A stretch of DNA of 19,351 nt from an uncultured Bacilli bacterium (GCA_947629125.1 CANRCO010000008.1:1-19351), one strand, 5' to 3'; positions 7,702 to 15,187 are shown, numbered from the stretch's first letter. Notes: generated by a model from the letters alone, not told the origin. Program-made: numbers and translations.

Positions 7702-7850
7702 AACATGTTAGAGTATAACTCTAACTTTATAAGACTTAGGAGAATCAAATCTCCGTATGTAATAGATGTTTTTTATTTAACTCATCTATTACACTATTAA
7801 TATATGTAAAAGATTCTAAAATATACATAAATTTTTTCTTTTTTAATTTT
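7691..7850 (+). ncRNA. Hairpin-rich intergenic region, candidate small RNA or leader
   Basis: No gene is visible between 7691 and 7885, but four inverted repeats lie in a row: GTTAGAGT/ACTCTAAC (7707-7714/7718-7725), GGAGA/TCTCC (7739-7743/7750-7754), TGTAATAGATG/CATCTATTACA (7758-7768/7783-7793, 11 bp perfect) and TATGTA/TACATA (about 7803-7830). The last is followed by a T-rich tract (7832-7844). A possible promoter, TTGTGG (7691-7696) -17- TATAAC (7714-7719), could start an RNA near 7726 that ends in the T tract. The first dyad covers that -10 and might be an operator. I recognise no known riboswitch family. It could also be an unusual leader of the glycan operon. Confidence 0.35.
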
Positions 7851-7861
7851 TCTTAATAGGT

Positions 7862-7867
7862 TATAAT
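7862..7867 (+). promoter_or_regulatory. -10 element of the glycan operon
   Basis: TATAAT at 7862-7867, 18 nt before the ATG at 7886. The -35 region is only a T tract, so the promoter is weak by consensus or needs an activator. GGGAG (7876-7880) is the ribosome site. Confidence 0.5.
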
Positions 7868-7885
7868 AATAAAAAGGGAGATTTT

Positions 7886-9745
7886 ATGAAATTAGCAGTA
7901 AATGGACACAATGTCTTTATAATAATATTAGTAGCTTTTATTACTAGTGCTTTATTAGTACCTTGTACTAAAAAACTTGCTTATTTTCTAGGGGCATTAG
8001 ACATTCCTAATAAAAGAAAAGTTCATAAAAAACCAATGCCAAGATTAGGTGGTTTGGCTATTTATGGGGCTTTTTTATTAGGTTATATGCTATATGGTAA
8101 TAATTCGATAGAAATGCTTTCGATTTTAATTGGTAGCTTTATTATTGTAATGTTAGGAACAATCGATGATATTAAACCAATAGACAATGCTACATATAAA
8201 TTAATTTTCCAATTAATGGCAGCAGCAGTTGTTGTCTTTTACGGTCATATTTATTTACATGACATAACGATTTTAGGCTTTAATATAAATTTTCCAACTC
8301 CTTTAAATTATATAATTACAATATTATTTATAGTAGCTATTACTAATGCTATAAATTTAATAGATGGTTTAGATGGTTTAGCCGGCGGTATTTCTTCAAT
8401 ATATTTTGCAACGATTGCAATTATTGCTTTCATTTTAAATAAAGCTGGCGGCTTAGATGTTACATTAGCCTTAATTATGTTAGGAGCAACCATAGGTTTT
8501 TTAATCTACAATTTTCCTCCAGCTAAAACTTTTATGGGCGATAGTGGTAGTTTATTTTTAGGTTTTATAATTGCTGTTATATCTCTTTTAGGTTTTAAAG
8601 GAGCAACTTTAACAAGTTTTATTATTCCAATTTTAATATTAGCAATTCCTATTTTTGATATAGTAGCAGCTATTATTCGGCGATTTCTTAAAGGTGAACC
8701 GATTGGTAAAGCCGATAAAGAACATTTTCATCATCAATTACTTAAAATGCGTTTTTCTACGCGTTCATCAATTCTTATTATTTATGCAATAGATATGCTT
8801 TTTGCTTCGGTTTCAATTTTCTATGTAATTGGTGATACAACATTTGCCATAATTGTTTATTTACTTTTAATGATTTTATTGCTATTTGTCGTTATAAAAA
8901 CTAATATCTTATTTAATTCAGTTAAAGATATTCGAAAAAATACTCGTAGTAGAAAAATTTTTCGAGCATTTATAATTATCTTAATATTTATAATTTTATT
9001 TATTGTGTTAGCTATTTATAATAATAGTAAAAAAGTAACTGTTTTAGCTTATAATCATCTTTTAACTACAGAAGAAAAAGAAATGTATTTTAAAGACAAT
9101 GATAATGTAGTAACTGTTGAAAATTTTGAAAAACAATTACAATATTTACAAAAACATCATTATAATTCAATTACACCAAGTGAATTAGAATGCTATATTA
9201 ATAAATCTTGCAAATTACCTCGTAAATCGGTATTATTAACTTTTGACGATGGTAACGTAAGTGTTTATAAATATGCATTACCATTACTTGAAAAATATGG
9301 ATTTAGTGCAATATCATTTGTTATAACATCACGTATAACTGACCAAACTCAAGAATGGAATCCAAGTGTATTACAATTTTTAAGTAAAGATATGATTGAA
9401 GATATAAAATTAAATCATCCTTATTTAAAATTAGGAAGTCATACTAATGCGATGCATAATCCAGTTGACGATAAACAAATTTATGAATATTATAATGATA
9501 CAGAAATTTTAAATGACTTAAAATTATCAAAAGAAATATTAGATACAGAATATTTTAGTTATCCTTTTGCAAATTCTAATTCTAATTATACTAAATTAGT
9601 TAAAAAAGCTGGATTTAAATTGGCTTTTACCTATAGTCCTTTTGGTAAAATTAAACAAAATAATGATGCGTATCTTTTAAAACGTATTAGTATTAATAAT
9701 AATACAACAACATTTAAATTTGCATTATACTTAATGCTTTATTAA
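7886..9745 (+). CDS. Fusion: polyprenyl-phosphate HexNAc-1-phosphate transferase (TagO/WecA type) + polysaccharide deacetylase
   Basis: 619 residues. The first 340 or so form a multi-spanning MraY/WecA/TagO enzyme: IPNKRKVHKKPMPRLGG (about 38-54), GTIDDIKPID (Asp94-Asp95), NLIDGLDGLAGG (about 157-168), FMGDSGS (about 213-219) and the EHFHHQLLK loop (about 276-284). These enzymes load HexNAc-1-P onto undecaprenyl phosphate to start teichoic-acid or polysaccharide synthesis. A further helix (about 358-378) leads to an exported NodB-like domain: AYNHLL, TFDDG (452-456), SHTNAMH (His519, His524), YPFANS and LLKRISI. The H-x4-H spacing and the early Y-N-H resemble the PgaB/IcaB poly-GlcNAc deacetylases. 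So lipid-linked sugar initiation inside and deacetylation outside are joined in one chain. Both active sites look intact. The next gene starts 12 nt after the stop. Confidence 0.92.
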   Translation: MKLAVNGHNVFIIILVAFITSALLVPCTKKLAYFLGALDIPNKRKVHKKPMPRLGGLAIYGAFLLGYMLYGNNSIEMLSILIGSFIIVMLGTIDDIKPIDNATYKLIFQLMAAAVVVFYGHIYLHDITILGFNINFPTPLNYIITILFIVAITNAINLIDGLDGLAGGISSIYFATIAIIAFILNKAGGLDVTLALIMLGATIGFLIYNFPPAKTFMGDSGSLFLGFIIAVISLLGFKGATLTSFIIPILILAIPIFDIVAAIIRRFLKGEPIGKADKEHFHHQLLKMRFSTRSSILIIYAIDMLFASVSIFYVIGDTTFAIIVYLLLMILLLFVVIKTNILFNSVKDIRKNTRSRKIFRAFIIILIFIILFIVLAIYNNSKKVTVLAYNHLLTTEEKEMYFKDNDNVVTVENFEKQLQYLQKHHYNSITPSELECYINKSCKLPRKSVLLTFDDGNVSVYKYALPLLEKYGFSAISFVITSRITDQTQEWNPSVLQFLSKDMIEDIKLNHPYLKLGSHTNAMHNPVDDKQIYEYYNDTEILNDLKLSKEILDTEYFSYPFANSNSNYTKLVKKAGFKLAFTYSPFGKIKQNNDAYLLKRISINNNTTTFKFALYLMLY

Positions 9746-9757
9746 GAGGTTTTTTAA

Positions 9758-11518
9758 ATGAAAAAAAATTCAATATATACAGACATAACTTATTTATTCT
9801 TTTTATTCTTACCATTTATTGATTTAATAACCGCTTTAATGGAACGTTTTAGCTATAATTTTTTATCAATAGGTATTATTTTTAAAACATTATTTATAGT
9901 TTATTTATTAGGATATATTATTTTTATATCTAAATCACAGTATCGTAAGCAATCGTTATTTTATATAGCTTTATTAGTACTTTTTGGATTAATATTTATT
10001 ATTACTAAAAAAACTTTTACTCTTTCTAATTTAACTACTGAATTTAAAATGTTACTAAAATACTTTTATTTACCAATTAGTTTTATTGGTTTAGTTAACA
10101 TATATAGTGAAAATAAACTAGCCAAAAATCAAATAATTAATGTTTTTTTATTTACTTTACTATGTTATAGTTTAATCTTATTAATACCTTTAATAACTAA
10201 AACTGCTTTTAATACCTACAGTAAAGATACCTTATCTGGTAAAATAGGATGGTTTTATTCTGCTAATGAAGTAAGTGCAATAATGTTAATATTATTACCT
10301 TTTGCCTTTCTTTTAATTAATTCTGATAAAAAATTTAAATGGTTATATTTATTAATTTTTCCAATTATATATGTAATTTTAAATATTGGAACGAAAGTAT
10401 CCTTTTTAGGAACAATCCTTATAATTCTTTTCTTCTTTATATGTCAATTAATTAAGAATAAGAAAATAAAAACTATTTCTAATTATATTTTTCTTTCTTT
10501 ATTAGCTTTTACTATTTTAGCTGGGTGTATTACACCAACTTTAAAAAATTTAATTAATAAAGAACATAATAAAGTTGAAACTATGTGTTATGAACCACCA
10601 TATAAATTTGAAAAATTAAAAATTTATGATTATAAATATTATCATCAAATTAATATGATTTTTAGTGGACGGGAAGTAAAAGTTGAAAAATTTTTAAATA
10701 TTTATAATAAAAGTAATTTAACTAATAAAATGTTTGGTTTAGGTTTTACTAACCATCACAATATTAATGATACATTTATTAAAAATACTATTGAAATAGA
10801 TATTTTAGATATATTTTTCCATTATGGTATTATTGGTTTATTAATAGTATTTTTACCAATAATATATATGATTTATAAATTATGGCAAAATAAAAAGAAA
10901 GTGAATTATTTAGAATTCATTGGCTATAGTTTTATTATTTTATTACTACTGGGAGTTGCTTCGTTAGCCGGTCATGTATTAAGCTCTGCTACAATTTGTA
11001 TTTATTTAAGTTTATTATTAATTCTTTTACTAGGTAGTTCTAATGTATTACCAATTAAAAATAAAGATTATAATTTAGTTAAAGAAACTAAAAGAATAGT
11101 TAAATATTTATTCAAAATTTATCATAAAAATCGAGAAATTATTAATTATTTAATTGTTGGTGGACTAACTACTGTTGTTAGTTTTGGTACATATTTTATA
11201 TGTGTTCGAACATTTTTAGATGCAAGTGTTAGTATTGAATTACAAATAGCTAATATTATTTCTTGGATTTGTGCAGTAATTTTTGCTTACTTTGCTAATC
11301 GAATATTTGTCTTTAATAGTCATAATAAAAATAAATTAAAAGAGTTTGCTTCTTTTACTTCATCACGTATAATTACTCTTTTAATGGATATGGCAACAAT
11401 GTTTCTTTGTGTTACTATATTTAAAATCAATGATTTAATAGCGAAATTAATTGTTCAAGTAATAGTTACAATAGCTAACTATATCTTTAGTAAATTATTT
11501 GTCTTTAAACAAAAATAG
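9758..11518 (+). CDS. Fusion: O-antigen ligase/polymerase-like membrane protein + GtrA domain
   Basis: 586 residues. Residues 1 to about 430 are a polytopic membrane protein with about ten helices and a large extracytoplasmic loop (about 255-340, containing GREVKVEKFLNIY and FGLGFTNHH). This is the pattern of Wzy/WaaL-type polymerases and ligases (O-antigen ligase-like family). A basic linker leads to a GtrA-family domain (about 458-586) with four helices: INYLIVGGLTTVVSFGTYF, ISWICAVIFAYFANRIFVF and NYIFSKLFVF. GtrA proteins are thought to move polyprenyl-linked sugars across the membrane or support glycosylation. The protein probably polymerises or transfers lipid-linked glycan made with the enzymes around it; the fusion links flipping and polymerisation. 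It is the middle gene of a tightly packed operon. Exact substrate unknown. Confidence 0.85.
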   Translation: MKKNSIYTDITYLFFLFLPFIDLITALMERFSYNFLSIGIIFKTLFIVYLLGYIIFISKSQYRKQSLFYIALLVLFGLIFIITKKTFTLSNLTTEFKMLLKYFYLPISFIGLVNIYSENKLAKNQIINVFLFTLLCYSLILLIPLITKTAFNTYSKDTLSGKIGWFYSANEVSAIMLILLPFAFLLINSDKKFKWLYLLIFPIIYVILNIGTKVSFLGTILIILFFFICQLIKNKKIKTISNYIFLSLLAFTILAGCITPTLKNLINKEHNKVETMCYEPPYKFEKLKIYDYKYYHQINMIFSGREVKVEKFLNIYNKSNLTNKMFGLGFTNHHNINDTFIKNTIEIDILDIFFHYGIIGLLIVFLPIIYMIYKLWQNKKKVNYLEFIGYSFIILLLLGVASLAGHVLSSATICIYLSLLLILLLGSSNVLPIKNKDYNLVKETKRIVKYLFKIYHKNREIINYLIVGGLTTVVSFGTYFICVRTFLDASVSIELQIANIISWICAVIFAYFANRIFVFNSHNKNKLKEFASFTSSRIITLLMDMATMFLCVTIFKINDLIAKLIVQVIVTIANYIFSKLFVFKQK

Positions 11519-11526
11519 GAGGAAAT

Positions 11527-12369
11527 ATGCAAAAAATAGGTATGATTATTATCAATTATAATGATAGTAAAACCACTAAAAAATTACTGGAAAATGTTAA
11601 AGATTACAATGTTATTAATAAGATTGTTATTGTCGATAATAAATCAACTGATAATTCTGTAAAAGAGTTAGAAAAATATAAATCATCAAAAGTTACTATT
11701 TTAGTTAATGAAGAAAATAATGGTTATGCTTCTGCTATAAATTTAGGTAGTAAATATTTAATTGATTTATATAAAGAATGCTATATTATAGTTTCTAATT
11801 CTGATATAGTTATTCATAAAGAAAGTGATATAAAGAAGCTAATAAATCATTTTGCTATGAAAGATATAGCAATTGTTGCTCCAACTATAAATGAACATGG
11901 CAAAATAAAAAGATGTTGGAAATTATGTAGTGCTAACTCAACAATTTTAGTTAACATTCCTTTAATTAATCGCCTTTATAAAAAGAATATTTTAGAATAT
12001 AAAGAAGATTATTTTAATAAAAATTATAGTATTGTCGATGTGATTCATGGTTCATTTTTTATCATTGATAGTAAAATACTTAAAAAGGTAAATTATTTTG
12101 ATGAAAAGACATTTTTATATTATGAAGAAAATATTATGGCTCGTAAATTACAAGTTATAAACAAAAAAAGCTTAGTTGATAATACAGTTATTGTTGACCA
12201 TGAACATAGTGTTTCGATTAATAAGAAATATAGTGAATTAAATAAATATAAAATTTTAAAACAAAGTCAAGAATATTATATGCAAGAATATAATAATGCT
12301 AATAAATTGCAAATGAGTATTTTAAAATTTTTTAATAAAGTAAATGAATTTTTTTATAAATTTCGTTAA
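11527..12369 (+). CDS. Glycosyltransferase family 2 (rhamnosyltransferase-like)
   Basis: 280 residues, cytoplasmic, no membrane helix evident. The GT-A fold N-terminus shows IGMIIINYND (about 4-13), IVIVDNKSTDNS (about 34-45), NEENNGYASAINLG (nucleotide-sugar binding, about 61-74) and the metal-site motif VSNSDIVI (about 91-98, NSD in place of DxD). LYYEENIMARKL is the usual C-terminal acceptor-side motif of the rhamnosyltransferase-like branch. AGGAGGAAAT precedes the ATG 8 nt after the previous stop, so it belongs to the same operon. It adds a sugar to the lipid-linked glycan made by the two upstream proteins; donor and linkage cannot be read from sequence. Confidence 0.88.
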   Translation: MQKIGMIIINYNDSKTTKKLLENVKDYNVINKIVIVDNKSTDNSVKELEKYKSSKVTILVNEENNGYASAINLGSKYLIDLYKECYIIVSNSDIVIHKESDIKKLINHFAMKDIAIVAPTINEHGKIKRCWKLCSANSTILVNIPLINRLYKKNILEYKEDYFNKNYSIVDVIHGSFFIIDSKILKKVNYFDEKTFLYYEENIMARKLQVINKKSLVDNTVIVDHEHSVSINKKYSELNKYKILKQSQEYYMQEYNNANKLQMSILKFFNKVNEFFYKFR

Positions 12370-12426
12370 ATATCAATGTACACAATAATTTCTTTGTGAA
12401 TTAAATGTAAAGTTCAATACTAAAAG

Positions 12427-12454
12427 TTGACGCGGGGGGGGTTAATGTTATATT
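12427..12454 (+). promoter_or_regulatory. Promoter with poly-G spacer, candidate phase-variable switch
   Basis: TTGACG (12427-12432) and TATATT (12449-12454) with an extended -10 TG (12446-12447) are separated by 16 nt. That spacer contains an uninterrupted run of eight G (12434-12441), striking in such AT-rich DNA. Gain of one G would give the optimal 17-nt spacing. Gene expression controlled by poly-G length in the promoter spacer is known from several pathogens. A predicted start near 12462 leaves a leader of about 28 nt. An alternative -10 (TATTAT, 12465-12470) would start transcription inside the ribosome site and is less likely. Confidence 0.6.
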
Positions 12455-12489
12455 TAAAGTAGCTATTATAGAGGGAGGAATGATAATTA

Positions 12490-12780
12490 ATGGCTGAAGC
12501 TTATTTAACAAATACTCAATGTGATAGAGCAACAGAAATCGCAAATGAAATTAATAATATTCCTGGTAAAATTAAAACTTCTGTAGAAACTTTTGAAGCA
12601 GCAATTAATTCACCAACTGTAAATGCTTGGGTTTCAGATACTGAAGTAGGAGCTAAGATTAAAAGTGTTATTGAGTCTAATAATGAAGCTTTTAAAGTTT
12701 TAGCAGATCAAATAACGGGAGTTTATCAAACAACTATGCAATTAGTAATTAACTCAAGAAAAAATAATAATTCGAATTAG
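12490..12780 (+). CDS. Small helical protein, WXG100-like architecture
   Basis: 96 residues, no signal peptide, no membrane helix, no cysteine apart from one near the N-terminus. Two long amphipathic helices are predicted (about 9-42 and 54-90) around a loop with Trp48 in NAWVSDTEVG. Length, helix-loop-helix plan and a central Trp resemble ESAT-6/WXG100 proteins secreted by type VII systems, but the exact W-x-G is missing (W-V-S). No T7SS core gene is in the window, so this is a resemblance only. The start follows GGGAGGAA (12473-12480). It is the first of two similar-sized genes and sits under the poly-G promoter. I do not recognise the family. Confidence 0.7.
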   Translation: MAEAYLTNTQCDRATEIANEINNIPGKIKTSVETFEAAINSPTVNAWVSDTEVGAKIKSVIESNNEAFKVLADQITGVYQTTMQLVINSRKNNNSN

Positions 12781-12794
12781 AAAGGAATGAAAAT

Positions 12795-13142
12795 ATGCCA
12801 AATCAAACAATAGATGATTTAATAACCTTATATGAACGATTCAACGAAGAAAAAATTAATATGAAATCATACATGGATGAACTAACTACCAATGGTGCTG
12901 GTTTATTATATGAGTTAAGAAACATTATTAGTGATGATACTGAATTAGCACAAAGTATTAATAAAATAGGTACTTCAGTAATGGCTGCCAAGGAAAATGC
13001 ATTTAGTTCGTTGGATCAAATATCTGAAGTTTTAAATGAAAAAATAGAAAATGCTCAAATTGAAGCACAGAAAGCAAATACTGAATATTCTGAACAAAAC
13101 AGTCAAGTATCTAGTGTTAATTTTATATCTGAGAACAATTAA
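12795..13142 (+). CDS. Small helical protein, second of the tandem pair
   Basis: 115 residues, hydrophilic, mostly alpha-helical: helices are predicted at about 4-30, 33-50 and 52-98, with a Ser/Asn/Gln-rich tail. No signal peptide, membrane segment, Cys or Trp is present. It starts 14 nt after the previous stop with GAAAGGAATG (about 12780-12789) as ribosome site, so the two are co-transcribed and probably act together, perhaps as a heterodimer as ESX-type pairs do. The central N-G-A-G turn between helices is the only motif that stands out. No known family is recognised. Confidence 0.65.
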   Translation: MPNQTIDDLITLYERFNEEKINMKSYMDELTTNGAGLLYELRNIISDDTELAQSINKIGTSVMAAKENAFSSLDQISEVLNEKIENAQIEAQKANTEYSEQNSQVSSVNFISENN

Positions 13143-13160
13143 ATATTGCAAACTAAGTAA

Positions 13161-13196
13161 AAAAATAAAAATGGGATTTTTTCCATTTTTATTTTT
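13161..13196 (+). terminator. Terminator of the small-protein pair
   Basis: AAAAATAAAAATGG (13161-13174) pairs perfectly over 14 bp with CCATTTTTATTTTT (13183-13196), 8-nt loop. The downstream arm supplies the T-rich end, and the structure is nearly symmetric, so it could work in both directions. Confidence 0.88.
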
Positions 13197-13261
13197 AATT
13201 TAAAATAAATATGTAAGTTTAGAAATTGAAAAAAATGTAATTATACAAATAAAATTTAAAG

Positions 13262-13290
13262 TTGCTATTTTTTTTATTTTTGTCTATAAT
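13262..13290 (+). promoter_or_regulatory. Promoter of eno
   Basis: TTGCTA (13262-13267), 17 nt, TATAAT (13285-13290). The leader of about 20 nt carries AAAGGTGG (about 13305-13312) before the ATG at 13320. Confidence 0.75.
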
Positions 13291-13319
13291 ATAAATAGAA
13301 TAATAAAGGTGGTATATTT

Positions 13320-14555
13320 ATGGCTAAGATAGCAGATATAAAAGCACGAGAAATTTTGGATAGTCGAGGAAATCCAACAGTTGAAGTTGATTTAATATTA
13401 GATAATGGTATAAAAACGACTGCTTCCGTTCCTAGTGGGGCATCAACTGGTTCAAAAGAGGCTTTAGAATTACGAGATAATGACAATGAACGTTACCATG
13501 GTAAAGGTGTTATGTTAGCTGTAGCCAATATCAATGATTATATTAAACCTAATATTATTGGTTTAGATTTAGACCAAGTAACTATAGATGATTTATTAAT
13601 AAAATTAGATGGTACACCAAATAAGGAAAATCTAGGTGCTAATGCTACATTAGCTGTATCTTTAGCATCACTAAAAGCTTTAGCTAAATTAGAAAATAAA
13701 GAATTGTATGAATATGTTTCAACTGGTAAGGTATCTTTACCAATTCCGATGATGAATATTATTAATGGTGGTAAGCATGCTGATTCTGGTTTAAACATTC
13801 AAGAATTTATGATTGTTCCAGTAGTAAAAACTTTTAAAGAAAAATTAAGAGCTGGTTCAGAAATATTTCATACTCTTCAAAACATATTAAAAGAACAAAA
13901 TTTAAATACTGCAGTAGGTGATGAAGGTGGTTTTGCCCCTAATTTAGCTTATAATAGTTTAGCATTAGATTATATTGTTGAAGCAATTACTAAAAGTGGT
14001 TATGTTCCTGGTAAGGATGTTTATTTAGCTTTAGATGTAGCTGCTAGTGAAATATATAATCCAGAAAATGGAACTTATAAAATTGATAATTCAGATTTAA
14101 CTAAAGAACAATTAATTGAATATTATAAATATTTAACAGATAATTATCCAATTATTAGTATTGAAGACCCATTTGAAGAAAATGATTTTGATTCTTTTGC
14201 CGAGCTTACTAAAATTTTAGGAGACCATGTTATGTTAGTTGGTGATGATTATTTTGTAACTAATGAAAGTCAGTTAGCTAAAGGAATTGAACTTGGAGCA
14301 GGTAATACAATTCTTTTAAAAGCCAATCAAATTGGAACAATTACTGAAATGACTAAAACTATTTTATTAGCCCGTAAAAATAATTATCGAATGATTATAT
14401 CTCATCGAAGTGGCGAAACTGAAGATACTTTTATTGCAGATTTAGCAGTAGGTATGAATATTCCATATATTAAGACTGGTTCTTTATCTCGTGGTGAACG
14501 AATTAGTAAATATAATCAACTATTAAGAATAGAAGAAAGATTAGCAAGTAGATAA
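13320..14555 (+). CDS. eno: Enolase (2-phosphoglycerate to phosphoenolpyruvate)
   Basis: 411 residues, slightly shorter than the usual 425-435. All core motifs are present: REILDSRGNPTVEV and VPSGASTG near the N-terminus, NGGKHAD, GDEGGFAPN (Glu202 catalytic), ALDVAASE, SIEDPFEENDF, LVGDDYFVTN, LLKANQIGT (Lys334 catalytic), ISHRSGETED and KYNQLLRIEE. Asp/Glu of ALDVAASE, SIEDP and VGDD are the magnesium ligands. It catalyses the penultimate glycolytic step in the cytoplasm. The C-terminal GSLSRGERISKYN replaces the more common G-A-P-C-R-S-D-R. It has its own promoter and a terminator that overlaps its stop codon. secG lies downstream, as in many Bacillota. Confidence 0.98.
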   Translation: MAKIADIKAREILDSRGNPTVEVDLILDNGIKTTASVPSGASTGSKEALELRDNDNERYHGKGVMLAVANINDYIKPNIIGLDLDQVTIDDLLIKLDGTPNKENLGANATLAVSLASLKALAKLENKELYEYVSTGKVSLPIPMMNIINGGKHADSGLNIQEFMIVPVVKTFKEKLRAGSEIFHTLQNILKEQNLNTAVGDEGGFAPNLAYNSLALDYIVEAITKSGYVPGKDVYLALDVAASEIYNPENGTYKIDNSDLTKEQLIEYYKYLTDNYPIISIEDPFEENDFDSFAELTKILGDHVMLVGDDYFVTNESQLAKGIELGAGNTILLKANQIGTITEMTKTILLARKNNYRMIISHRSGETEDTFIADLAVGMNIPYIKTGSLSRGERISKYNQLLRIEERLASR

Positions 14556-14568
14556 TACTTGTTTTTTT
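14545..14568 (+). terminator. Terminator overlapping the eno stop
   Basis: CAAGTA (14545-14550), in the last eno codons, pairs with TACTTG (14556-14561), with loop GATAA and seven T. Genes beyond depend on read-through or on a promoter inside eno that I did not identify. Confidence 0.82.
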
Positions 14569-14590
14569 AATCAATAAGGAGACAATTTTT

Positions 14591-14881
14591 ATGAATAATA
14601 CATCAAATACAATTAATATGACTATTAGAATTGATAAAAATCTAAAAAAAAGTGTTGATAAGTTGTTTAAAAATTTAGGAATTAGTACAAATTCTGCTAT
14701 TAATATGTTTTTAAAACAATGTGATAGAGAACAAAGATTAATTTTTACACCTTCAATTGCACCTACACCAAGTAAAAAGTTATTGGAATCTTTACAAGAA
14801 ATGGAAGATTATAAAAAGGGAAAGATACAACTTAATAATTTTAAAACTACTAAAGAATTATTTGCATATTTAGATGAATGA
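14591..14881 (+). CDS. RelB/DinJ-family antitoxin, apparently without its toxin
   Basis: 96 residues. The N-terminal ribbon-helix-helix reads NTINMTIRIDKNLKKSVDKL (about 7-26), then NLGISTNSAINMFLKQC (about 29-45), close to the RelB/DinJ pattern in which the first strand contacts the operator. The remainder is the flexible toxin-binding tail ending in FAYLDE. Such proteins repress their own operon and neutralise a RelE/YafQ RNase. No toxin ORF follows; only a few codons that resemble a RelE start (YEIVIS at 14882-14899) are visible after the stop. AAGGAGA precedes the ATG. It sits between eno and secG, normally neighbours, which suggests insertion. It is the only intact gene in the window that ends in TGA. 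Confidence 0.88.
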   Translation: MNNTSNTINMTIRIDKNLKKSVDKLFKNLGISTNSAINMFLKQCDREQRLIFTPSIAPTPSKKLLESLQEMEDYKKGKIQLNNFKTTKELFAYLDE

Positions 14882-14889
14882 TATGAAAT

Positions 14890-14928
14890 AGTAATATCTT
14901 TAAATTTTAAATATCATACTTGCTTTTT
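14890..14928 (+). terminator. Possible weak terminator after the antitoxin
   Basis: An imperfect stem (AGTA/TACT at the base, ATAT/ATAT and TTTA/TAAA above with a bulged C, within 14890-14920) is followed by TGC and six T (14923-14928). If real it would separate the antitoxin from secG. Confidence 0.4.
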
Positions 14929-14968
14929 TACTGGTTTTATGATAGATTACTTAATGGATGTGAGAAAA

Positions 14969-15187
14969 ATGTTAGAAACTATTTTATTAATTATATCAGT
15001 ACTTATTATTGCTTTAGTTTTACTTCAAGGTAGTAAAGCTAGTGATGCTGGTCAAATAATAACTGGTGGTAATGAAACTTTATTTCAAAATATGAAAGAA
15101 AGAGGCTTAGAATTATTTATAAGTCGTCTAACTTTATTTTTAGGTATAGCATTCTTTATAATATCTTTAGTATTATTTTTAGATTAA
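14969..15187 (+). CDS. secG: SecG, preprotein translocase subunit
   Basis: 72 residues from ATG 14969, preceded by GGATGTGA (14956-14963). A start at 14939 would add ten residues that SecG proteins lack. Two membrane helices (about 3-20 and 48-70) flank a cytoplasmic loop. LLQGSKASDAG (about 18-28) is the characteristic SecG segment, followed by GGNETLF in place of the usual G-G-x-x-x-L-F. SecG joins SecYE and helps SecA-driven export, on which the secreted hydrolase and cohesin protein in this window depend. Location downstream of eno supports the call. Confidence 0.92.
   Translation: MLETILLIISVLIIALVLLQGSKASDAGQIITGGNETLFQNMKERGLELFISRLTLFLGIAFFIISLVLFLD

Noticed and set aside
13538..13798. 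86-codon minus-strand frame inside eno
   Set aside because: Antisense shadow of the highly conserved enolase core.
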